Positions 18,101-26,217 of a DNA stretch of 64,000 nt are shown here, in pieces. The translations under genes and the position numbers were made by a program. Every line of letters starts with the position of its first letter. Within the stretch, counting starts at the first letter, position 1. Origin of the DNA: Candidatus Butyricimonas faecavium. GTDB lineage: Bacteria; Bacteroidota; Bacteroidia; Bacteroidales; Marinifilaceae. Under the pieces are notes generated by a model. The model worked only from the letters and a program-made list of their open reading frames with translations, did not search any database and was not told the DNA's origin. The stretch lies in contig CALUKD010000005.1 of NCBI GenBank assembly GCA_944321125.1, positions 102,218 through 166,217 of the forward strand, in the 5' to 3' direction.

Positions 18101-18592
18101 TGGGATGCAAGAGACAAAGTGGCTTGTGGGGTAACGGATCCGAAAGTGTGGGGAAATTTTAACACGATGCTTCGGTATAAAGGATGGAATTTTAATGCTG
18201 TTTTCAGTTATCGTTGTGGCGGACAGATGTACAATTCAACGCTGGCCAATAAAGTTGAGAATATTCATCCTATTAACAATGCAGATAAGCGGGTACTTTA
18301 TGATCGTTGGAAAGAACCGGGAGATCATGCAAAATATAAAGGTGTGACGGATCTTTCAAGTACGCAGGCAACGAGTCGCTTCGTGGCAGATGAGAACACG
18401 CTGGAATGTGGCAGTATTTCTTTAGGATATGAATGGACTTCCGAGTGGTTGAAAAAGAATCTTTCAATTTCTTATTTATCTCTGACGGGGTATGGCGAGG
18501 ATATTTTTCGTATTTCGAGTATCAAACAAGAACGCGGGACAAATTATCCTTTTGCCCGGAAATTTTCACTCTCGTTGTCAGTCAGATTTTAA
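15194..18592 (+). CDS. SusC/RagA TonB-dependent outer-membrane transporter with STN domain, cassette 2
   Basis: This is an 1132-aa TonB-dependent importer. Signal peptide (MKWCLGVFVGCLLTEPVRAQ), STN domain at about 45-115 (MKNTSLIEIIEELRVQTRYNF), carboxypeptidase-regulatory-like domain at about 130-210 (PGVTIKVEGTSLGTATN) and a plug with the SusC signature (MDGFEI..., then LLKDASATAMYGTRGANGVVVITTK) appear in order. The barrel ends in SVRF. The STN domain links it to the FecR/sigma pair upstream. It is about 115 residues shorter than the SusC of cassette 1, mostly in barrel loops, which fits a different ligand. The next gene encodes its SusD partner after 19 bases. Confidence 0.93.
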   Translation: MKDYRHKFVRRIFRFCPKIMKWCLGVFVGCLLTEPVRAQDNEFPRVNLDMKNTSLIEIIEELRVQTRYNFLFNSDELRSFTGITIRLQSVNLKQALDSLLIGRKTGLTYTLEDKTVVIRKVVVKNQQKSLTLKGIVVDKQKEPLPGVTIKVEGTSLGTATNIDGEFTLNLPMQDGILEVSFVGFKSNRVPFSAEKNTFDIVMEEEIENLDEVVVTGVFTKAKESYTGAATTITATDLKRVGNRNILSSIRNFDPSFNIVDNPTMGSDPNSLPDITIRGNSSMTSNVRDLQSESQNTQSANMPLFIMDGFEITLERMMDLDDNQVETITLLKDASATAMYGTRGANGVVVITTKQPEAGKLQLTYKGGLAIEAPDLTSYNLLNAKEKLEYEKAAGLYTYNDGPGATQHSLESLYNSRMLAAERGVNTYWLKYPVRTGVGHNHSLRLEGGREEIRYAVGLSYKNVAGAMKGSDRNTLNGNVFLSYKLKKLTFQNDLQVSSNKSQNSPYGTFSQYAKINSYWKPYDDEGNLLMILDERIYSNEAYGSSYSNTVYNPLYNAYLPSIDNSKYTQITNNFAVEWTILPELILRGKFSVTSKNSRSDEYKPASHTDFLKYTGDDYERRGSYEMGYGESFKYEADFTLNYNKTFKGVHQLYVGLGYNFAEEKTENYLFSAEGIPDDYSDFIGLAASYKKDGSPYGDEGISRRAGGIVNVNYTYDRRYFIDVSGKLEGSSKFGADNRYAPFWSIGAGWNIHQEHFLGNSGLLNTARLRVSYGTSGAQNFSPYQAMRTFKYFSGQNYNGNAGSYLLGIGNPELGWQKTGQLNIGMELGMFENRLKVNVDWYNKLTDDMLADITLPLAGGFGSYKANVGKVQNRGIEVSVNAYLIRNSERNLFWSVGGTVLYNKNEIKEISNSLEFLNEELLNNDGANPSFLFKEGQSMNTIFAVRSLGIDPANGKEIYLKADGHTQTYNWDARDKVACGVTDPKVWGNFNTMLRYKGWNFNAVFSYRCGGQMYNSTLANKVENIHPINNADKRVLYDRWKEPGDHAKYKGVTDLSSTQATSRFVADENTLECGSISLGYEWTSEWLKKNLSISYLSLTGYGEDIFRISSIKQERGTNYPFARKFSLSLSVRF

Positions 18593-18611
18593 CTATTAAA
18601 AAGAATATCAT

Positions 18612-20084
18612 ATGAAAGTAATAAAAACAAGATATTGTCATTGGCTGTTGGTTATTCTACTTGTGTTTACCAGCAGTTGCAATGATTGGTTGGATGTGAA
18701 TCCCCGGACAGAGATGAAAGAAGAGGATATGTATCAAAGCGAGAAGGGATTTAAAAATGTAATGAATGGAATATATATTCAGTTGGCTGCCAAAGAATTA
18801 TATGGTAAGAATATGAGCTATTATTTCCCAGACTTGCTTGCCGGTTATTGGTATAAAACTTCCAATTCAACAGAAACTTACATAACTTCCTTTAATTATA
18901 CAGAAAGTAAAGTGGAAGACGTGATTGAAACTATCTGGAGTAAATATTATACCGTGGTGGCGCATATCAATGATTTGTTAGAGAATTTGGAAAATACTGA
19001 CATACAATTTTCTAATGGGAATAAGGAGTTATTATTGGGAGAGGCTTACGGTTTACGTGCTTTTATACATCTGGAAGTACTTCGTTTGTTTGGTCCGGTT
19101 CCCGCGGAAGCCACGGATGCCACAGAGGCTATTCCTTACGTAACGGAAATTACGCGGGATCCATCGAAACTAATCTCTGTCAGTTACGGGGAAGTGAAGG
19201 AGAATATTCTAAAAGATCTGGATCAAGCAGAAAAATACTTGAAAGAAGACCCGTTTACTCTTGGAACTATGTTTGATTTTAATAATCCGGGTTCCAGTAA
19301 GGCAACTTATGAACCGGAGGATGATTGGCATTATTATCGACAGACTCACCTGAATATTTATGCCGTGGATGCCTTGCGGGCTCGTTTTTATCAATGGATA
19401 GGAGATCCGGTACAGGCTGCCGTTTATGCAAAAAAAGTAGTTGATGTGTTAAATCCGGATGGTACAAATAAGTTTAAATTGGCCACGGAGGCTAATTCTT
19501 ATTCTTCTTCTGCGGAGACCCCTAGTTTGGTTATGGCGTGTGAACACGTTTTCGGGGTGAATTGTTCCAATTTACAGACAATTATTAATGGTGTCTTGAT
19601 TTCGTCTTCCGTGGCAAAACCTTCGTTGTATCTGACCAATTCGTGGGTTTCCAATGTATATGAGAATTCCGCGACGGATGTTCGTTGTAAGAGTGGACGT
19701 TATTTCGAGGTAGATGGTACTTATGCTTATTACCTGAAGTACTACGAAAGTGGCAGTATTGAGGCCACGGATGTTATCCCGTTGATTCGTCTTGCGGAAA
19801 TGTACTTGATCTTGATAGAGAATTCGCCGTTGGCAGAGGCACAGGGATATTTCAATACTTACCGACAGGCGCGTAATATGAGTATTTCGATGACAATCGG
19901 TACAGAAACTGCCAGAAAGAGTCAGGTTGAAAAAGAATATCGGAAAGAATTTTGGGGAGAGGGGCAAATGTTTTTTTACTATAAGGCGCATAATATGACA
20001 ACGTGGGGACTACCGCAGAGCGTAACGGTACCGGCAAATGGTTTTGTGGTTCCAAAACCGCAAGGGCAAACTGCTTTTGAGTAG
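18612..20084 (+). CDS. RagB/SusD-family nutrient uptake outer-membrane lipoprotein, cassette 2
   Basis: This 490-aa lipoprotein (Cys23 in FTSSC) is the ligand-binding lid for the SusC encoded upstream. It shows the SusD N-terminal pattern LDVNPRTEMKEEDMYQSEKGF and the helix LLLGEAYGLRAFIHLEVLRLFGPVP. Near the C-terminus is IRLAEMYLILIENSPLAEAQGYFNTYRQARN, then the RKEFWGEGQMFFYYKAHN form of the SusD tail. This version is of the kind found with DUF4843 and PKD-like lipoproteins, both of which follow here. The ligand cannot be read from the sequence. Confidence 0.92.
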   Translation: MKVIKTRYCHWLLVILLVFTSSCNDWLDVNPRTEMKEEDMYQSEKGFKNVMNGIYIQLAAKELYGKNMSYYFPDLLAGYWYKTSNSTETYITSFNYTESKVEDVIETIWSKYYTVVAHINDLLENLENTDIQFSNGNKELLLGEAYGLRAFIHLEVLRLFGPVPAEATDATEAIPYVTEITRDPSKLISVSYGEVKENILKDLDQAEKYLKEDPFTLGTMFDFNNPGSSKATYEPEDDWHYYRQTHLNIYAVDALRARFYQWIGDPVQAAVYAKKVVDVLNPDGTNKFKLATEANSYSSSAETPSLVMACEHVFGVNCSNLQTIINGVLISSSVAKPSLYLTNSWVSNVYENSATDVRCKSGRYFEVDGTYAYYLKYYESGSIEATDVIPLIRLAEMYLILIENSPLAEAQGYFNTYRQARNMSISMTIGTETARKSQVEKEYRKEFWGEGQMFFYYKAHNMTTWGLPQSVTVPANGFVVPKPQGQTAFE

Positions 20085-20119
20085 TTTATGAGATTGATAT
20101 GGTATATAAAATGATGATT

Positions 20120-20896
20120 ATGAACAGGATATTTAGATACGTGGTTTTAGGGCTGACGCTTTTGGCAGTAGCTTGTGAACAACACGATGCTTTGATGTAT
20201 GATAATGATGCTCAAGTTTGTTTTGCCCGGGGAGAAGATGGGTTTGGGCAACAGGATAGTGTGTTACATAGTTTCTTTTTGGTTCCTTCGAATCAAGATA
20301 GGGATACGGTGTGGGTAGAATTGGCTTTGATGGGATTTCCAATGAATGAAGATCGACCGGTGAAGTTGATCCAGACAAATACCGGAGCTGCTAATGCGGC
20401 GGTGGCAGGCGTACACTACGTGGCGTTTGATGACCCGGAGGTCGTGAATCAAATCATGATAGGGGCAGGACAAGTGTCAACAAAGATTCCGGTAATCTTC
20501 CTGCGAGATGTCTCGTTGAAGACCGATAAGGTGCGGTTAGAATTGACCATTGGTGAGAATGGCTACTTTAAACCGGGAATTGATTCAGATCGAAATTTCA
20601 TGTTACAGACAACCGAATTAGCAGAGCAACCGGTAAATTGGGAAGAGACATGGGAGAAGTATTTTGGAACGTGGTCTTCTCAAAAAATGTGGTTTATCGT
20701 GAATTATTTGGGTCTGACGGAATTTGAAGAAGAATACGAACAAGCGTATATGGTAAATTTGAAACTAAAAGCACATACAAAATTGAACGAGTATAATGAG
20801 CTTCAATTTCAACAGGGTAAAGAACCGCTTTGTGATGATCCCTACAAACATCATGAAAACGGAGAAAAATGTGAGAGTTGTGTAGTATTCCCTTAA
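20120..20896 (+). CDS. DUF4843-type lipoprotein, cassette 2
   Basis: This is a lipoprotein of about 258 aa with the signal MNRIFRYVVLGLTLLAVAC. The body matches the pattern of the DUF4843 family that accompanies SusCD loci: CFARGEDGFGQQDSVLHSF, then VPVIFLRDVSLK-like beta-strands and a C-terminal part with WEETWEKYFGTWSSQKMWFIV. The family is uncharacterised; the N-terminal half looks like a Calx-beta-like sandwich and it is presumed to be surface exposed. Three Met codons precede the chosen start at 20120 (from 20099); the chosen start gives the shortest clean signal. The tail contains CDDPYKHHENGEKCESC, three Cys and several His, which might bind a metal. Confidence 0.75.
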   Translation: MNRIFRYVVLGLTLLAVACEQHDALMYDNDAQVCFARGEDGFGQQDSVLHSFFLVPSNQDRDTVWVELALMGFPMNEDRPVKLIQTNTGAANAAVAGVHYVAFDDPEVVNQIMIGAGQVSTKIPVIFLRDVSLKTDKVRLELTIGENGYFKPGIDSDRNFMLQTTELAEQPVNWEETWEKYFGTWSSQKMWFIVNYLGLTEFEEEYEQAYMVNLKLKAHTKLNEYNELQFQQGKEPLCDDPYKHHENGEKCESCVVFP

Positions 20897-20912
20897 CTTA
20901 AAATGATTGACG

Positions 20913-22469
20913 ATGAAAAAGAGTATATACATAGTCTGGATGTTGGTAAGTATGTTTATTACGGGTTGTATCGATGATCGGGGTAATTATGATTATCAAC
21001 CGTTAGACAAGGTATGGCCGGTGACTATATCCGGTATAAGTGCTCAGGAACGTACCATTGGAGATCGCGTGCAGATATCTCCGACGATAAAAGGTACGGA
21101 AGGATTGACTGATCTGAAATATACGTGGTTTTTGTATACTCGCGGGCTTGCGATTAGCCAAGAAGACACGCTGTCTCATGCGAAAGAGTTGGATTGGGTC
21201 GTGAATAGGGAATCTGGGAATTATTATTTGATGTTTGAAGTGCGCGATACCGTGCGGGATTTGTTCACCAAAAGATATGTTAATTTTAATATCAGCACTT
21301 CTTTCTCCACGGGATGGTATGTTCTGGAAACGGGCGGGATTGGTTCGGATATGGATATGATTAGGCCGGACGGGACAACTGTAGAGAATTTACTGACCAC
21401 TTACGGGAGTGAAAGAATGGAAGGTGGCCCCCGGAAGATTGTGTTTAAGGAAGACCATAGGCACGAAGTGGAAAACGCGAGTGGAACAGTGGAAGTAAAG
21501 AAAATAGATGCTTTTATCTTGCTTTCGGAACGGGATATTCGTGTGTACGATGCTCAAACAATGGCCTTATTGAAGAGACGCGAAGATTGTTTTTATGAAA
21601 TGCCGGCGTCGATAAATCCCCTGAATCGATTTGTAAACGGTTCGGCAGATGATCAGTTAAACAATGACGGCCAATACTATATGTTTAATTCCGGTAATGT
21701 GGGAAAATTCGGTTATCCTGTGTTAGGGGCAGATGGAACAAATAATTACCGGGTGCATCCGGATGCGGTGAGTGCTTCACAAAAGGCTTTTCTATGGGAT
21801 GAACTTAGCCGTTCTTTCCTGTACCTTTCTTTAGGTTCACAGATGACCTATTTAAGCGAGGCTTCTGCTGAAGACCGGAATTATGGTCCCGTATCTAATA
21901 CGGATAAAGAAATGATTCGTATGTTGTTTCGTTCGCAGACGAAAGTTCAGGCTCCGGATTGGAAAGCCCGGTATTTGGCTTATGGCTTATGGAAAGACAG
22001 TAAAGGAGAATACTCCATTGTTGATTTGTACTTCGATGCAGGGAATTACCCGATCGTGGGAAGTTATGCTTTGCCGGAAGGGAATCGTTTGTCAAGTACC
22101 GATATCATGGTAGCCCATCAGACAATGCCGACTATTTTCTTTGAATCGAATGGTAATGAACTATGGGAGCACACTGTTTCTTCTGCAACCGCCCTTGCGG
22201 AAAGAGAAAGAAAAGTATATAACTTCCCGGTCGGCGAGGAAATTGTTTGTATTCGTCATTTGGACATATCAATTTCTGCAGTTGAAGAAAAAATGGATCG
22301 ATTGGTGGTATTGACCAATAGTGTTGACGGGTGGAAGTTATACGGATTTGATTTCATAGAGGGAACGGTAGAGTTTGATATGACGGTGACACCGGAGAAA
22401 GCCTTGATCGGGCAAGGTAAGGGAAAAGGCGGTTACGTGATGAGAATGGATAATTATAGAGATTTTTAA
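20913..22469 (+). CDS. PKD-like family lipoprotein, cassette 2
   Basis: This lipoprotein of about 518 aa starts MKKSIYIVWMLVSMFITGC; Cys19 is followed by the IDDRGNYDY signature of the Bacteroidetes PKD-like lipoproteins. One PKD-like beta-sandwich covers about 45-130 (LTDLKYTWFLYTRG... then YYLMFEVRDTVRDLFTKRYVNF). The remaining 380 residues are probably a beta-propeller-like domain (repeats such as GWYVLETGGIGSDMDMI and AFILLSERDIRVYDAQ). The family is always seen beside SusCD and DUF4843 genes and is thought to be an accessory surface binding protein. The stop codon overlaps the start of the peptidase gene by one base, showing co-translation. A TTG at 20907 is not used here. Confidence 0.82.
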   Translation: MKKSIYIVWMLVSMFITGCIDDRGNYDYQPLDKVWPVTISGISAQERTIGDRVQISPTIKGTEGLTDLKYTWFLYTRGLAISQEDTLSHAKELDWVVNRESGNYYLMFEVRDTVRDLFTKRYVNFNISTSFSTGWYVLETGGIGSDMDMIRPDGTTVENLLTTYGSERMEGGPRKIVFKEDHRHEVENASGTVEVKKIDAFILLSERDIRVYDAQTMALLKRREDCFYEMPASINPLNRFVNGSADDQLNNDGQYYMFNSGNVGKFGYPVLGADGTNNYRVHPDAVSASQKAFLWDELSRSFLYLSLGSQMTYLSEASAEDRNYGPVSNTDKEMIRMLFRSQTKVQAPDWKARYLAYGLWKDSKGEYSIVDLYFDAGNYPIVGSYALPEGNRLSSTDIMVAHQTMPTIFFESNGNELWEHTVSSATALAERERKVYNFPVGEEIVCIRHLDISISAVEEKMDRLVVLTNSVDGWKLYGFDFIEGTVEFDMTVTPEKALIGQGKGKGGYVMRMDNYRDF

Positions 22470-24526
22470 TGCTTATCGAAATGAGAAGTCTTTTAATCAT
22501 TGTTTTTTTATTTTTCATTGGGAAATTCGGTTTGAGTCAGCAGTTACCGGTGGTGACCGGATGGAAAGACTGTCGACATTATATAGAACGAGTGAGAGAA
22601 GGTAAAAAGAATGTTTTTTATACGGTAGACGTAAAGACCGGAGAAAGAGTGGTGTACAAGCCGGCAACTAAAAAGCTTCGGGCAACGGTGAATGTGGAAA
22701 ATGGTAATCTTGTTTACGTGTCGGAGGCAGGAACTCGGAAAACATTGACCCGAACTCCAGCAGATGTAAAAAATCCTGTTCTTTCTCCGGATGGGAAATG
22801 GGTGGCTTTTACTCGGGCGAATGATTTGTACGCGATAGAATTAGCTTCCGGGCGTGAAATCCGCTACACGAATGATGGATCGGATGTCATTAAAAACGGT
22901 TATGCCTCGTGGGTGTATTATGAGGAAATTCTTGGACGGGGCAGTAAGTACCGTAGTTTTTGGTGGTCTCCTGATAGCCGTTATATAGCCTTTTTCCGTT
23001 ATGATGATTCCCGGGTTCCGGAATATCCGCTATATGATGTGAAAGGACAACACGGGCGGCAGGAAATAAACCGTTACCCGCGAGCAGGAGATCCTAATCC
23101 GGAGGTGAAAGTGGGGATTGTTCCGGTGACGGGAGGTTCGATTGTTTGGAGTACATTCAATTCGAAAGATGATCAATATTTCGGAATGCCCTTTTGGCGA
23201 CCGGACGGAAGCAGTTTACTGGTACAATGGATGCCTCGGGAACAGAATAATCTGAAATTGTATGAAATAGATTTGATGACCGGGGAAAAGAGTGAGATTT
23301 ATAATGAGGAACAAGCCACGTGGGTATCGTGGATAGAATCTCTGTATTGGGTGGAGGACGGTTTTTTAATGATCCGGGATTTCGACGGGTGGGAACAGAT
23401 ATATTTGCATAATTCTGATGGTACATTGAAACGAAAGTTGACTTCCGGTCGTAATTGGGGAACGGAAATTGTACGGGTAGATGAAGAAAAACGGCAAGTA
23501 TACTTTATATCGAAAGGAGAAATTTCCACTCGTTATGATTTCTATTGTGTGGGTCTTGATGGAAAGAAGGTACGGCGACTCTCTTTCGGAGAGTATAGTC
23601 ATAAGGATATTCTTTTATCTCCGGACAACCGTTATTTTATTACTCGTTACGATAATTATTTCACCCCGACCCGGCTTGGTTTGGTAAATGTAAAAACGGG
23701 TAAAGTGAAGGTCTTGGGAGATGCCAAAGATCCGAATTATGATTCGACAAAAGTGGCTAGGAAAGATATCTTGTGGATGAAGACGGAGGAAGGATTTGAG
23801 ATTCCTGCTATCGTTTATTGGCCTGCCGGAATGCAGGAAGGGGAACGTTACCCGGTGGATATACACGTGTATGGAGGTCCGAATCACGGTTCGGTCAGTG
23901 ACTATTGGTCAGCAAGAAATAGTCAACAGGAGACAAAACGTATTCGGGTGGTTCTGGATCATCGTGGTTCCGGACATTGTGGGAAAGTCGGAATGAACTA
24001 TATGCATCGTCAACTAGGAAAATGGGAAATGCACGATTATATCGCTTGGGTAAAACTTCTGCGAACTTACCCTAACGTGGATTCAACTCGAGTAATGATT
24101 AGCGGGGGAAGTTATGGCGGTTATATAACCGCTTTGGCCTTAACCTACGGGGCAGAATATTTTCAATACGGGTATGCCAAGTACGGGGTGATGGATTGGA
24201 TGCTTTACGACTCCCATTACACGGAACGTTATATGGATCGTCCGCAAGATAACCCGGAGGGATACAAGGCTGCTTCCGTATTTACTTATTTGGATCGCTA
24301 TCAATCGTGCGGTCCGGCAATGCTCCGGATTGTACATGGAATGATGGATGATAATGTTCACATGCAAAACAGTATGCAGCTGGTGGACAGTCTTCAACAG
24401 TTGAATAAAAAATTTGAATTGATGCTTTTCCCGGGAGAACGTCACGGGTGGCTGAGGAAAATGCAATTCACCTTGGACGATATGGAAGATTTTAAGGAGA
24501 GATATTTAAAACGGGAAGATGAATAA
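22469..24526 (+). CDS. S9 family serine peptidase, dipeptidyl peptidase 4-like
   Basis: This is an exported prolyl-type dipeptidyl peptidase. After a signal (MRSLLIIVFLFFIGKFGLSQ; ATG 22481 may be the true start) comes a DPP4-type beta-propeller. The propeller carries the double-glutamate motif WVYYEEILG (Glu152-Glu153) that anchors the free N-terminus of substrates. The alpha/beta-hydrolase domain has the catalytic triad Ser548 (GGSYGGY), Asp627 (GMMDDNVH) and His659 (ERHGW). The S-D-H spacing of 79 and 32 residues closely matches DPP4. It should remove N-terminal dipeptides, preferring Pro or Ala in position two. Overlapping stop and start codons place it in the SusCD operon. Confidence 0.9.
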   Translation: MLIEMRSLLIIVFLFFIGKFGLSQQLPVVTGWKDCRHYIERVREGKKNVFYTVDVKTGERVVYKPATKKLRATVNVENGNLVYVSEAGTRKTLTRTPADVKNPVLSPDGKWVAFTRANDLYAIELASGREIRYTNDGSDVIKNGYASWVYYEEILGRGSKYRSFWWSPDSRYIAFFRYDDSRVPEYPLYDVKGQHGRQEINRYPRAGDPNPEVKVGIVPVTGGSIVWSTFNSKDDQYFGMPFWRPDGSSLLVQWMPREQNNLKLYEIDLMTGEKSEIYNEEQATWVSWIESLYWVEDGFLMIRDFDGWEQIYLHNSDGTLKRKLTSGRNWGTEIVRVDEEKRQVYFISKGEISTRYDFYCVGLDGKKVRRLSFGEYSHKDILLSPDNRYFITRYDNYFTPTRLGLVNVKTGKVKVLGDAKDPNYDSTKVARKDILWMKTEEGFEIPAIVYWPAGMQEGERYPVDIHVYGGPNHGSVSDYWSARNSQQETKRIRVVLDHRGSGHCGKVGMNYMHRQLGKWEMHDYIAWVKLLRTYPNVDSTRVMISGGSYGGYITALALTYGAEYFQYGYAKYGVMDWMLYDSHYTERYMDRPQDNPEGYKAASVFTYLDRYQSCGPAMLRIVHGMMDDNVHMQNSMQLVDSLQQLNKKFELMLFPGERHGWLRKMQFTLDDMEDFKERYLKREDE

Positions 24527-25766
24527 CGATAGACTATTCAAAATAATGGAAAAGATGAAAAGATTGATTTTATTTACTTTGTTGATAATTACGGTAATTA
24601 CAGGAGCGATGGCTCAAAATCGGAGTATAAATTTCGAACAGACAAAGGAATGGAAGAAGGTTCTCAAGAAAGCAAAGAAAGAAAAAAAGTTGGTCTTTGT
24701 TGATTGTTATACTTCGTGGTGCGGGCCGTGTAAAATGTTGGCAAAGAATGTATTTACGAATGACGAGGTTGCGGATTTTTTTAATACTCATTTTGTTAAC
24801 GTCAAATTTGATATGGAGAAAGATACGGATGGGGTGATGTTGAAAAAGCAATTCGATGTACACTTTTTCCCAACTTTGGTTTTTGTAGATCCTGTATCGG
24901 GAGAGGTTTTACACCGATTGGTGGGAGCTGGTAAACCGGATTGGTTAATTGCCGGAGCCAAACTGGCAATGGATCCCGATAATAATCTTCGTAATTTGAT
25001 GAAACGTTATGAAAATGGAGAACGGGGAGCCGTATTTATACGGAATTATGCAGAAGCATTGTTTTCGGCATATTCACGGGACGAAGCTGCTCGGGTGGCA
25101 TGTGAATACTTGGATGTTTTACCGGTAGATAGTTTGATTGTACCGGAGAACTGGGAGATGATCAGGCTTGTTGTGAGTAATCCGTTGTCTTCTGTGTTGA
25201 AACGGATAATGGCTGAGCGGGAGAAATTTTATGCTGTTATCGGGCAAAAAGAAGTAGATGCTAAATTGGAGAAGGTTATTTATTCAGCAGTAAAAAAAAT
25301 TGCAGAATGGAAACCGAAGAAAAATAACGTGTTTGATGAAAAAGGTAATCAAGAGTTGATAGATTATCTGATGGGTATTGATTTTTATGCAGCTCCTGGC
25401 GGATTGGCTTATTTGTATACGGCTGCTTGTGTGCGGAAAAATGATTTTCAGGGAATGCTGAGTAAAATGGATGAGGCACTTCGCTATAATTTATTTCGTA
25501 ATGGTGCTGAATTTCCTTATTTCCGGGATAATATGCGATTATTAGGTAAAAGTGGAGATAAAATGTTGATGGAAGAGGGGGTTCGGCGAATAGATTGTTT
25601 TATGCATCAATGTAAAAATCCCCTTGATAAATCAAATCTGATGAGAGTGAAAGCGTTTTTACAGCAAAAACTAGGAGATCAAGCAGGAGCGGAAGTTTCT
25701 AACAAAGAGGTTGAAAAATATTTCCAAGAAGCAAGACGAAAAAATAAAGATAATAATAATCAATAA
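24519..25766 (+). CDS. Periplasmic thioredoxin-family protein, cassette 2
   Basis: This is a 415-aa exported thioredoxin-like protein whose frame begins 8 bases inside the peptidase gene; internal ATGs at 24546 and 24555 would also give a signal peptide (MKRLILFTLLIITVITGAMAQ). The redox site is WCGPC (Cys68 and Cys71 counted from 24519), followed by FDVHFFPTLVFVDPVSGEV, which carries the cis-proline. The long C-terminal region (160-400) is helical and unassigned. It is the last gene of the cassette, as its counterpart is in cassette 1. It probably keeps imported or local protein thiols reduced. Confidence 0.86.
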   Translation: MNNDRLFKIMEKMKRLILFTLLIITVITGAMAQNRSINFEQTKEWKKVLKKAKKEKKLVFVDCYTSWCGPCKMLAKNVFTNDEVADFFNTHFVNVKFDMEKDTDGVMLKKQFDVHFFPTLVFVDPVSGEVLHRLVGAGKPDWLIAGAKLAMDPDNNLRNLMKRYENGERGAVFIRNYAEALFSAYSRDEAARVACEYLDVLPVDSLIVPENWEMIRLVVSNPLSSVLKRIMAEREKFYAVIGQKEVDAKLEKVIYSAVKKIAEWKPKKNNVFDEKGNQELIDYLMGIDFYAAPGGLAYLYTAACVRKNDFQGMLSKMDEALRYNLFRNGAEFPYFRDNMRLLGKSGDKMLMEEGVRRIDCFMHQCKNPLDKSNLMRVKAFLQQKLGDQAGAEVSNKEVEKYFQEARRKNKDNNNQ

Positions 25767-26217
25767 TTTATGATGATTGTGTACAATTTTACGATAAAGC
25801 TTTAATTGCTAAATGACATATCTGTATTTCAGCAAATCATTTTATTTTGTCCGTACCGTAAAGCAGAATGATAAAAAGTAAGCGAATCTTATGTAGGAAG
25901 TCTGTTTTTATTTTGTGTTCACAATTTGAAAAACAACGGTTCACAACCGTCATGAACCTTGTAGATACCTTATATGAACCCTATATGAACCTTATATACA
26001 ATAAGGTTCATATAGTATATCTACAATATATTTAAAGTATTATTTCCGATAATCCTGACTTGTTGATGTTCTATTGAGAATTAATTTTTTATATCCCTTT
26101 TTAGAAGCAGGGGATAACGTTGGTCGTAAAAAATAACTCCCTTTCTCCATGGGAGGGGAAAAAATAACGGGCGGAATTTACCCAAGTGAAATAGGAACTT
26201 TTATACGGACTCTAACC
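25767..26217. other. Intergenic region after cassette 2, with inverted and direct repeats
   Basis: This 451-base stretch has no credible gene. It contains a small hairpin ACGGTT/AACCGT (25936-25950), direct copies of TATATGAACC (25971-25980 and 25982-25991), and a perfect 15-bp inverted repeat listed separately. The rest is AT-rich and featureless. It separates the cassette from a decayed efflux gene on the other strand. Confidence 0.5.
25981..26015. repeat. Perfect 15-bp inverted repeat with 5-base loop
   Basis: CTATATGAACCTTAT (25981-25995) and ATAAGGTTCATATAG (26001-26015) are exact complements. Flanking bases GTAGATAC (25951-25958) and GTATATCTAC (26016-26025, imperfect) extend the symmetry. 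It may be a terminator for cassette 2, although 215 bases from its end, or a footprint of a small mobile element. Confidence 0.6.
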
